A stretch of 7,338 bases of DNA from Hippea sp964442345. Lineage in GTDB: Bacteria; Campylobacterota_A; Desulfurellia; Desulfurellales; Hippeaceae. Below are positions 1-6,071 of the stretch, piece after piece. The DNA is taken from positions 1-7,338 of the forward strand of contig CAYTZD010000059.1 of the NCBI GenBank assembly GCA_964442345.1, written 5' to 3'. Below the pieces are notes generated by a model. It searched no databases. It was not told where the DNA came from and was given only the letters and a program-made list of their open reading frames with translations. A program made the translations under genes and the position numbers. Numbering within the stretch: the stretch's first letter is position 1; each line of letters starts with the position of its first letter.

Positions 1-1010
1 ACCACAATCATCCAGAGTGTTTTTGCTACTTTGCCGTTTTTGGTTAAAGCCATGATGCCCACCCGTTGAACTTTTTTTGTTAGTTTTGGTGCTTTTATAA
101 ATACAAGGTTACCCTTTCTGTCTGCTTTTACCCAGCCGCATTGAGAGCAGTAAACCTTAAACGAGTTTGGTTTGTATTGGTCTATATTCCTTACAATTCC
201 ACCAATAATTGAAGGTTGATTGGTCTCTCCTATATCGGGTATTCTCTTTTTAACTTCAAGGTATGTCTCGTTTAATATCTCTTTAAAATGCTTCATCGTT
301 GACCAGTATTTGCCTAAGATGGGTTGTCTTGGAAGAAGCCATAGTGGTGTATTTTTGTTTAAAGCTGTTGCATCTTGCGTTAGGATTGCTTTAAAGCCCA
401 GCTCTTTAGCACTCTCTATAACGGCTTTGTTGTAATCGCCATAGGGTATGGCAAAGGCATAAGGCTTGTATCCCAAATACTTTTTAAAAAACTCAATACT
501 TTTTTGAAGGTCGTCTTTTATCCAGTTTTTATACTCTTCTTTTGTTAATCCTTCAGGTGGATTTATAAAGCGTGGGTGTGAATAGCTGTGCGATTGAAAG
601 TCTATATTGCACTGCTGCATTATTTTTATCTGTCTCAGTGTCAAATAGTCTGGATAGTGTTTCTCTACTGCTTCTGTTGGAATAAATACGCTTGCTGGTA
701 TCTTATATCTTTTTATAATAGGAAAGGCGTTTTTGAATATGCTTTTGTATCCATCGTCAAATGTTATAACAACGCACTTTTTTGGCAGGTCTTTCTTCTC
801 TTCTATCAGATTGACCAGCTTTTTTAATGGGATTATCTTGTAATGGTTTTCTATTAAATATTGCATCTGCTTTTTGAAGGTCTCTATTGATACATTTGTG
901 CTTGGTGTTCTGTTGTCTCCAATCTTGTGATAGATTAAAATTGTGCAGGCATTTGCTTTAAGTATTGCAAAAGTGATGATAATTAGCGTCAATGTCGCTA
1001 TTTTTCTCAT
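1..1010 (-). CDS. Exported polysaccharide deacetylase (NodB/CE4 family), 3' end missing
   Basis: Predicted to remove acetyl groups from an N-acetylated cell-envelope polysaccharide outside the cytoplasm. The 336 readable codons start with a signal peptide (residues 1-21, hydrophobic core LTLIIITFAIL, likely cut after ANA). A family-typical YHKIG follows at 27-31, then the NodB core: TFDDGY at 83-88 (D85 as general base, D86 as metal ligand), HSYSH at 141-145 (H141 and H145 as metal ligands), PYGDYN at 189-194 and a conserved LLPR near 225-228. All expected catalytic and metal residues are present, so it should be active. After the core comes an unrecognised tail with a CSQC pair (C288, C291). 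The ATG at 1010 is preceded by AAGGAG at 8-base spacing and overlaps the upstream stop codon as ATGA, indicating translational coupling. Residue C22 follows the cleavage site, but no lipobox is seen. Family is confident; the substrate is unknown. The gene continues past the left edge. Confidence 0.9.
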   Translation of the reverse strand, partial: MRKIATLTLIIITFAILKANACTILIYHKIGDNRTPSTNVSIETFKKQMQYLIENHYKIIPLKKLVNLIEEKKDLPKKCVVITFDDGYKSIFKNAFPIIKRYKIPASVFIPTEAVEKHYPDYLTLRQIKIMQQCNIDFQSHSYSHPRFINPPEGLTKEEYKNWIKDDLQKSIEFFKKYLGYKPYAFAIPYGDYNKAVIESAKELGFKAILTQDATALNKNTPLWLLPRQPILGKYWSTMKHFKEILNETYLEVKKRIPDIGETNQPSIIGGIVRNIDQYKPNSFKVYCSQCGWVKADRKGNLVFIKAPKLTKKVQRVGIMALTKNGKVAKTLWMIV

Positions 1011-1366
1011 TTTTCAATCTCCTTAACTATCTCTTTTTTGATTTTTTCGATTATCTCTTCAAATAAAGGCAGAAGCCTTTTTCTGTCTGTTCCTGCAAGT
1101 ATAACAAACATTATATCATCACCAATTTTTAGTGTTCCTTTATTTATCCAGATAACGCACTTCTCAACAAAGCTTTGCTTGTTTGCATACTCTATGAGTT
1201 CTTTTAGCTTTTTCTCATCGTAGTTAAGCTCCATAAAGCTGATTTTTCTTCCATCTTTTGATGTTGCCCTGACAATGCCGTTGTGCAGAAGTATCATGCC
1301 AAGATTGTCAATATTTGAGCTGTTTTTTATCTCTTCTATCGTTCTGTTTACATCAAACATCTTCAT
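1007..1366 (-). CDS. Small MoaE-like protein (divergent molybdopterin synthase large-subunit fold)
   Basis: A 119-residue cytoplasmic protein that I align by eye with MoaE, the subunit that with MoaD-thiocarboxylate puts sulfur into precursor Z to make molybdopterin. Matches are HNGIVR at 28-33 (MoaE FTGKVR), the KDGRKI stretch at 37-42, GTLKIGDD at 77-84 (MoaE GELWPGDE), the conserved Arg in TDR at 93-95, and a Lys-rich end with K110/K111 and K115 where MoaE has its two catalytic lysines. The His-Arg of the MoaE HRIG motif is Ile-Asn here, and the PFWK segment is shortened, so activity is uncertain. No MoaD is visible. The ATG at 1366 is preferred because a purine-rich GGGAGAGAG lies just upstream. 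An in-frame TTG at 1387 would add seven residues. It overlaps the upstream aminomutase gene by 14 bases and the downstream deacetylase by 4. It could be a repurposed MoaE relative. Confidence 0.62.
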   Translation of the reverse strand: MKMFDVNRTIEEIKNSSNIDNLGMILLHNGIVRATSKDGRKISFMELNYDEKKLKELIEYANKQSFVEKCVIWINKGTLKIGDDIMFVILAGTDRKRLLPLFEEIIEKIKKEIVKEIEK

Positions 1367-2270
1367 AGTGTATCTCTCTCCCTTCAAAGTTTCTAAAAAT
1401 GTATCTGTTTTTGACTCTTTTTATTATTCTGTCTGGTTCTAAAACTACTTTACCGCCGCCTTCTGGTAGGTCGAATGCATAAACTGGCATACATAGACCG
1501 CTAATTCTAAATCTTAAGTTTTCTATGATTTTTAATGCCTTATCAATTGAGACCCTGTAATCTTCATTGGCTTGAGCCTGATCGCACCCAAATAGATAAT
1601 AAGGTTTTATGCCTATCTCTACAAGTTTGCAGAATAGCTTTTCAAGTGTATGTGAATTGTCGTTTATGCCTTTAAGCAGCACAGTTTGAGAGACTATACT
1701 TATGCCAGATTCAATTAACGCCCTTGCTTTTGTTTTGAATAGCTCTGTTATCTCATCAGGATGATTAATGTGGATTGCAAGCCAGAGTGGCAGATATTTT
1801 TTTAAGATGTCTATTAATCTTTTATCTATGCGTTGTGGGAATGCCGTTAATACCCTGCTTCCTATGCGTATAATTTTTATGTTAGGTATGTCTCTGAATG
1901 TTTTTAATATCTTCTCAAGTTCGCTATTTGGTAATGTCAAGGGATCGCCGCCACTTATTAACACTTCTCTTATGCTTGGATGGTTTCTTATGTAATCTTC
2001 TGCTTCGTTTAAATCGAAACCGTCAAACCTATCCCAGTTGTGCTTTCTAAAGCAGAAGTTGCAGTATGCGAAGCATCTATTTGTTATTGTTAATACCACC
2101 CTGTCTGGGTATCTATGTATTAAGCCCTTTGCTTTGGTAAATCTTTTTTCGTTTAGCGGGTCTTCTGTGCCGTTTTGTTTTAAGAGTTTTGTTTCGAATT
2201 TGAACTGTTTTTTTATTCCTTCTTTGTGGATTATAGATGCCAAATACCCGTTTAGTTTTACATTAGCCAT
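1353..2270 (-). CDS. KamA-family radical SAM/PLP aminomutase (lysine 2,3-aminomutase or EpmB-like)
   Basis: Family members move an alpha-amino group to the beta carbon using SAM, a 4Fe-4S cluster and PLP. The 305-residue protein has the family lead-in DPLNEKRF and HRYPDRV (37-58), the cluster motif CxxxCxxC (C66, C70, C73), SGGDPL at 106-111 and GSRVLT at 137-142. The PLP-binding lysine is K274 in DLPEGGGK. D230 (GCD) and D267 (FDLP) match the two Asp that hold the lysine side-chain amine in clostridial lysine 2,3-aminomutase (D293, D330). In glutamate 2,3-aminomutase these are replaced, so a lysine-type substrate is favoured. It ends shortly after RNFEG and lacks the C-terminal cysteine cluster of the roughly 416-residue clostridial enzyme, so its length is nearer EpmB, which acts on elongation factor P. 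Neither an EF-P nor a beta-lysine acetyltransferase gene is visible. ATG 2270 has almost no Shine-Dalgarno sequence. First gene of the minus-strand operon. Confidence 0.9.
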   Translation of the reverse strand: MANVKLNGYLASIIHKEGIKKQFKFETKLLKQNGTEDPLNEKRFTKAKGLIHRYPDRVVLTITNRCFAYCNFCFRKHNWDRFDGFDLNEAEDYIRNHPSIREVLISGGDPLTLPNSELEKILKTFRDIPNIKIIRIGSRVLTAFPQRIDKRLIDILKKYLPLWLAIHINHPDEITELFKTKARALIESGISIVSQTVLLKGINDNSHTLEKLFCKLVEIGIKPYYLFGCDQAQANEDYRVSIDKALKIIENLRFRISGLCMPVYAFDLPEGGGKVVLEPDRIIKRVKNRYIFRNFEGREIHYEDV

Positions 2271-2285
2271 CTTTCAAAGTATAAT
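2257..2285 (+). promoter_or_regulatory. Sigma-70 promoter of the fetAB-type operon
   Basis: TTTACA (2257-2262, five of six) and a perfect TATAAT (2280-2285) are separated by 17 bases. The predicted start is near 2292, leaving a leader of only about 13 bases that contains the AAGGA ribosome site before ATG 2305. The -35 box lies inside the first codons of the divergent aminomutase gene, so polymerase binding here could interfere with that gene. Confidence 0.7.
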
Positions 2286-2305
2286 TAAAGGGAAGGAAAA
2301 AGCAA
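2278..2305 (-). promoter_or_regulatory. Possible promoter of the minus-strand operon
   Basis: On the minus strand TATACT (2283-2278, five of six consensus bases) lies 16 bases after TTGCTT (2305-2300, only the first three bases match TTGACA). Transcription would start near 2271-2270, at or next to the ATG of the aminomutase gene, giving a leaderless or nearly leaderless mRNA. This fits the lack of a convincing ribosome site there. The -10 bases are shared with the plus-strand promoter. The -35 is weak, so this is tentative. Confidence 0.35.
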
Positions 2306-2952
2306 TGATTTTGAGATTGGATCATTTAACTGCAGGGTATAATGAGAAAGGCATAGTTTATGCAGATATGGAGATAAACAGTGGTTTGAATTTGCTTATG
2401 GCTTATTCTGGCTCTGGCAAATCAACACTGCTAAAGACAATAGCACTTCTGATTAAGCCTATCTCTGGCTTTGTGATTTTTGACAATAAAAAGATAAAAG
2501 AGAGAGACGAATTCTGGCAAAGAGAGTGCATAATGCTTAAACAGGGTGATTTTTTCTTTATTGATACGGTTCTCGATACGCTGCTTATACCGTTTGAATT
2601 TAACTCACATCGCAATAAGGTTTTTAATAGAAGTGAAGCGATAAATCTTCTTGAACTGTTTGGGATGGATGAGAAGTTTTTAAACTTAAAGGTTGATGAG
2701 CTATCCGGTGGAGAAAGACAAAGGGTTGCATTGATAAGGACTTTGATGCTTAAACCGTCTGTTCTGCTTTTAGATGAGCCAACAACCGGATTGGATAGCG
2801 ACCTTGTTGAGACGGTTTTTGAATTTTTGAAAAGCTACTGCAAGAATAGGGTGTGTATTGCTGTTTCACATGAAACATCGGCTGTTAAATTTGCCGATAG
2901 GATTCTAACGATAGAAGGTGGAAGGCTTTATGGTAAAACAGATAACACCTGA
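2305..2952 (+). CDS. fetA: ABC transporter ATP-binding protein, FetA/YbbL type
   Basis: The 215-residue ATPase should power the membrane protein encoded directly after it. Seen in order: Walker A AYSGSGKST (33-41, with Ala where the first Gly is usual), Q-loop Gln80, signature LSGGE (133-137), Walker B VLLLDEP (153-159, catalytic E158), D-loop GLD (162-164) and switch His189. The stretch IDTVLDTLLIPFEF after the Q-loop resembles the GDTVxDNLxFP region of E. coli FetA. FetA/FetB is proposed to export iron in E. coli; the plant relatives STAR1 and ALS3/STAR2 are linked to aluminium tolerance, so the substrate here is open. The start is ATG 2305, with AAGGA seven bases upstream. The frame is open back to 2038, but that part lies antisense to the aminomutase gene and has no ABC similarity. 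The 3' end overlaps the permease gene by 23 bases. No periplasmic binding protein gene accompanies the pair. Confidence 0.88.
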   Translation: MILRLDHLTAGYNEKGIVYADMEINSGLNLLMAYSGSGKSTLLKTIALLIKPISGFVIFDNKKIKERDEFWQRECIMLKQGDFFFIDTVLDTLLIPFEFNSHRNKVFNRSEAINLLELFGMDEKFLNLKVDELSGGERQRVALIRTLMLKPSVLLLDEPTTGLDSDLVETVFEFLKSYCKNRVCIAVSHETSAVKFADRILTIEGGRLYGKTDNT

Positions 2953-3682
2953 AGGCTTGTTAATATCCTATCTATTGCTTTTGGTTGTTTTAGGCATTTC
3001 GTATTTTGAAAGGCTTAAGCTTGAAAAAGATATTCTAATCTCTTTTGTTAGAATGTCTATTCAGCTTTTTGCTGCAGGGTTTGCTCTCTCTTATATATTT
3101 GCTTGGGATAAGACCATTTTAAATATGTTAATTTACATCGCAATGATATACTTTGCATCAAGGATAGTAGTTAAACGCTCTGGTGTCGATTTCTCACATT
3201 TAACCGGATATATATTTGTTTCTATTCTTCTGTCGAGTTTTTTTGTTTTGACTGTTATGCTGTTTGGCGTTGTTGGTCTTAAATCTCTAAATGCCCGCTA
3301 TTTTATCGTGCTTGCAGGTATGATAGTGGGTAATTCGATGAACTCGACAACCATAGGCATAGAAAGATTTTTCTCATCTTATAAAGAGAACAAGGGCAAG
3401 GTTGAAGATTTACTTTCTCTTGGAGCAACAGAAGAAGAAGCTTTAAGGTTTATAGGTAGGTCGGCGCTGAAGGCTTCTATTTTGCCGTCGCTTGCATCTG
3501 CAAGTGGGATGGGCATTGTCTTTCTTCCTGGTATGATGACAGGCCAGATTCTATCAGGTGTTAACCCAAATCAGGCAGTTTTTTATCAAATAAGTATAGT
3601 CGTTGCCATAACAACAACCGTTTGTTTATCTAACTATTTTATGATAAAAACATTAACTAAAGGATGGATTAAATTTAATTGA
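2930..3682 (+). CDS. fetB: ABC transporter permease, FetB/YbbM (UPF0014) family
   Basis: A 250-residue inner-membrane protein with about seven hydrophobic segments (roughly 9-25, 40-58, 63-80, 93-116, 123-141, 184-209, 217-238). Family marks are RMSIQLFAAGFAL (41-53), the GMIVGNSMN motif (130-138) followed by a charged cytoplasmic loop (145-180), and LPGMMTGQILSG (199-210) followed by NQAVFYQI. These are the hallmarks of the UPF0014/YbbM family, which pairs with FetA/YbbL as a putative metal exporter. Size is close to the usual 250-260 residues, so it looks intact. ATG 2930 is chosen, with GGTGGAAGG just upstream inside the ATPase gene; an in-frame GTG at 2918 would add four residues. The gene overlaps the ATPase by 23 bases, so translation is probably coupled. 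Its stop codon lies within the -35 box of the next promoter. Confidence 0.9.
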   Translation: MVKQITPEGLLISYLLLLVVLGISYFERLKLEKDILISFVRMSIQLFAAGFALSYIFAWDKTILNMLIYIAMIYFASRIVVKRSGVDFSHLTGYIFVSILLSSFFVLTVMLFGVVGLKSLNARYFIVLAGMIVGNSMNSTTIGIERFFSSYKENKGKVEDLLSLGATEEEALRFIGRSALKASILPSLASASGMGIVFLPGMMTGQILSGVNPNQAVFYQISIVVAITTTVCLSNYFMIKTLTKGWIKFN

Positions 3683-3707
3683 CACGCTTTTGCTTTTAGA
3701 ATATAAA
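3679..3707 (+). promoter_or_regulatory. Strong sigma-70 promoter of the malic enzyme/TRAP operon
   Basis: A perfect -35 TTGACA (3679-3684) is followed, 17 bases later, by TATAAA (3702-3707, five of six). Transcription should start near 3714, with a leader of about 28 bases carrying an excellent ribosome site. The -35 box overlaps the permease TGA stop (3680-3682). No hairpin terminator separates the two operons, so read-through from the transporter genes is possible. Confidence 0.75.
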
Positions 3708-3726
3708 AAATAGTTAGAAGTATGCA

Positions 3727-3733
3727 AAGGAGG
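3727..3733 (+). promoter_or_regulatory. Consensus ribosome binding site of the malic enzyme gene
   Basis: AAGGAGG, the full anti-Shine-Dalgarno complement, lies 8 bases before ATG 3742. It is the best ribosome site in the window, suggests high expression and fixes the start codon. Confidence 0.85.
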
Positions 3734-3741
3734 GTTAGTGA

Positions 3742-6045
3742 ATGAAGCATTCCAAGTTAAGAGAGTTAGCCTTAGAATATCACTCAAGGGGTGGAAAACC
3801 CGGCAAGATAGAAGTTAAACCAACAAAACCACTGCAGACACAAAATGATTTGTCGTTAGCTTATACACCTGGCGTTGCTGAAGTGTGTGAAGTTATAGCA
3901 GAAAACCCAAAGGCTGCCTATAAATACACATCAAAAAGCAATCTCGTGGCTGTTATATCTAACGGGACAGCCGTTTTGGGTTTGGGTAATATAGGTGCTC
4001 TTGCAAGCAAGCCTGTTATGGAAGGTAAGGGTAACCTATTTAAAAACTTTGCCGATATAGATGTTTTTGACATAGAGATAAATGAGACAGACCCTGATAA
4101 GATAATAGAGATAGTTGCCGCTTTAGAGCCAACCTTTGGTGGTATAAATTTGGAAGACATAAAAGCGCCTGAATGTTTCTATATAGAAGAAGAATTGAAG
4201 AAGCGCATGAAGATACCTGTATTCCACGATGATCAGCACGGAACGGCCGTTATAAGTGGGGCTGCTTTACTTAATGCGCTTGAGATAACAGGTAAGGATA
4301 TATCAAAATGTAAACTTGTAGTCGTTGGGGCAGGTGCTGCAGGTATTGCTTGTGCTAAATTTTATATGACTCTTGGACTGAAAAGAGAAAATATTATAAT
4401 GCTTGACTCCTTAGGTGTTATCTATAAGGGTAGAACGGAGAGGATGAATAAATACAAGGAGTTTTTTGCTGCCGATACATCAGCCAGAACACTTGAAGAG
4501 GCAATAGAAGGTGCCGATATATTTGTTGGTGTCTCAAAGGCCAATATACTTACAGAAGAGATGGTTAAAAAGATGGCTGATCCGCCGATTATTTTTGCTA
4601 TGGCAAACCCAGACCCAGAGATAACATACGAAGCTGCAAAAAGGGCCAACCCAAATGTTATAATGGGGACAGGAAGAAGTGATTATCCCAATCAGATAAA
4701 CAATGTTTTGGCATTCCCGTTCTTGTTTAGAGGTGCTCTCGATACACTTGCAACACAGATTAACGATGAGATGATGATGGCAGCAGCAAAAGCTTTAGCG
4801 CAACTTGCAAAGGAAGATGTGCCAGAAAGCGTTTTAAAGGCATACGGTGTTGAGAATCTCAAGTTTGGACCTGAATATATCCTGCCGAAACCATTTGATC
4901 CAAGGGTGTTATTCTATGTTGCGCCAGCTGTTGCAGAAGCAGCTATAAAATCCGGCGTTGCTCAAATAGATAAAAGCGAGTTTGATATAGAAAAATACAA
5001 AGAACAACTCAAGGAAAGATTAGACAAGACAAAGGCTGTAACAAGATACATTTACAACAAGGCAAAATCCGATCCAAAAAGGGTTGTATTCACAGAGACA
5101 ACCGATGCAAATATCTTACGAGCCGTTCAAGATGCTTTGGAAGAAGGTATCGTAAAACCGATATTTATAGGCGCCCGAAGCTTTACAAAAGACGATGTGG
5201 CAAAGAAGATAAAAGAGCTTGGATTAAAAGAGAGTATGCTTGACAAGATTGAGTTTATAGATCCTTTGTATTACGAGAAGACAGAAAAGTATGCTGAGAT
5301 GTTGTATCAAGAGAGAAAGAGAAAAGGTTTAACACGCAGAGAAGCATCCTATATTATGGAGCACAGGCCTAACTATTTTGCTGCTATGATGGTAAAAAGT
5401 GGCGATGCTGATTCTATGATTATAGGCGAAACATACAACTATCCGGCAGGTATAAGACCTGTTCTTACTGTGCTTGATAAAGAGCAGGATAGCGTTATTG
5501 CAGGTTTGTATATTATGATAATCAAAAATAAGATTTATGTGTTTGCAGATACGACAATAAATGTTGACCCGACAAGTGAAGATCTTGCTACTGTAGCTAA
5601 GGAAGCCGCATGCTTCTATGAAGATTTAACTGGCGATAGAGCTGTTGTTGCAATGCTTTCTTTCTCAAACTTCGGCAGCAACAATCAAGAAGATGCCCTA
5701 AAGGTTAGAAAAGCCGTTGAGATAGTAAAGCAGAAATATCCAGACATAATTGTTGATGGCGAGATTCAAGCCAATGTGGCAGTTGATAAAGATTTGATAG
5801 ATAAATTCTATTCATTCAGCGACCTTGCTGATAAAGATGTGAATGTTCTTATATTCCCAGACCTTGATGCTGCAAATATAGCATACAAGCTGCTTTATAA
5901 GATGGGCGGTGCATATCCTATAGGTCCTATTCTTGTGGGACTAAAGCAGTCTGCTCATGTGCTTGAGATGGGTTCGAATGCGCAGATGATAGAAGATATG
6001 ATAGCGATAGCATCGTTTGATGCTCAAAGAAAGGGATGTAAATAA
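3742..6045 (+). CDS. maeB: Malic enzyme, MaeB type with C-terminal phosphotransacetylase-like domain
   Basis: Oxidatively decarboxylates malate to pyruvate and CO2, usually with NADP in this family. The 767 residues match the usual roughly 760 of MaeB hybrids. The malic domain shows SLAYTPGVAEVC (38-49), EGKGNLFKNFADIDVFD (94-110), GGINLEDIKAPECF (133-146, acidic metal ligands) and FHDDQHGTAV (161-170). The Rossmann domain has VVVGAGAAG (193-201), MANPDPE (287-293) and GRSDYPNQINNV (311-322). From about 430 a phosphotransacetylase-like domain runs to the end: PIFIGAR, SFSNFGS (640-646), VDGEIQANVA (671-680), FPDLDAANIAYKL (705-717) and GPILVGL (728-734). The Ser-Arg pair near the end of true Pta enzymes reads Glu-Met (742-743), so this part is probably not catalytic. 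In E. coli MaeB the equivalent domain binds acetyl-CoA as an inhibitor. Cofactor preference cannot be read from the sequence. It has its own strong promoter and precedes TRAP genes for dicarboxylate uptake. Confidence 0.95.
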   Translation: MKHSKLRELALEYHSRGGKPGKIEVKPTKPLQTQNDLSLAYTPGVAEVCEVIAENPKAAYKYTSKSNLVAVISNGTAVLGLGNIGALASKPVMEGKGNLFKNFADIDVFDIEINETDPDKIIEIVAALEPTFGGINLEDIKAPECFYIEEELKKRMKIPVFHDDQHGTAVISGAALLNALEITGKDISKCKLVVVGAGAAGIACAKFYMTLGLKRENIIMLDSLGVIYKGRTERMNKYKEFFAADTSARTLEEAIEGADIFVGVSKANILTEEMVKKMADPPIIFAMANPDPEITYEAAKRANPNVIMGTGRSDYPNQINNVLAFPFLFRGALDTLATQINDEMMMAAAKALAQLAKEDVPESVLKAYGVENLKFGPEYILPKPFDPRVLFYVAPAVAEAAIKSGVAQIDKSEFDIEKYKEQLKERLDKTKAVTRYIYNKAKSDPKRVVFTETTDANILRAVQDALEEGIVKPIFIGARSFTKDDVAKKIKELGLKESMLDKIEFIDPLYYEKTEKYAEMLYQERKRKGLTRREASYIMEHRPNYFAAMMVKSGDADSMIIGETYNYPAGIRPVLTVLDKEQDSVIAGLYIMIIKNKIYVFADTTINVDPTSEDLATVAKEAACFYEDLTGDRAVVAMLSFSNFGSNNQEDALKVRKAVEIVKQKYPDIIVDGEIQANVAVDKDLIDKFYSFSDLADKDVNVLIFPDLDAANIAYKLLYKMGGAYPIGPILVGLKQSAHVLEMGSNAQMIEDMIAIASFDAQRKGCK

Positions 6046-6056
6046 AAATATATTTT

Positions 6057-6065
6057 GGGGAGGTG
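6057..6065 (+). promoter_or_regulatory. Ribosome binding site that fixes the dctP start
   Basis: GGGGAGGTG contains GGAGG (6059-6063), 8 bases before ATG 6072. An in-frame GTG at 6063 is itself part of this site and so cannot be the start. The Met-Arg-Lys beginning at ATG 6072 also gives a standard signal peptide. Confidence 0.8.
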
Positions 6066-6071
6066 TTTTTT

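Noticed and set aside
220..827. Plus-strand open frames at 220-435 and 588-827
   Set aside because: They lie antisense to the deacetylase gene, which has a full set of catalytic motifs in its own frame. Their translations show no family motifs.
1367..1387. TTG start at 1387 for the MoaE-like gene
   Set aside because: It would lengthen the overlap with the aminomutase gene to 35 bases, while ATG 1366 has a purine-rich site at usable distance. It cannot be fully excluded.
2038..2304. N-terminal extension of the ATPase back to an ATG at 2038
   Set aside because: This stretch is antisense to the conserved aminomutase N-terminus and has no ABC similarity. The promoter, ribosome site and ATG at 2305 explain the start.
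2918..2929. GTG start at 2918 for the permease
   Set aside because: It adds only four residues, and its GTG lies within the ribosome-site sequence of the better ATG at 2930.
6017..6054. Promoter before dctP using TTGATG and TATATT
   Set aside because: The spacing between these two boxes is far from 17 bases, and neither has a suitable partner. AT-rich sequence before a ribosome site explains the match.
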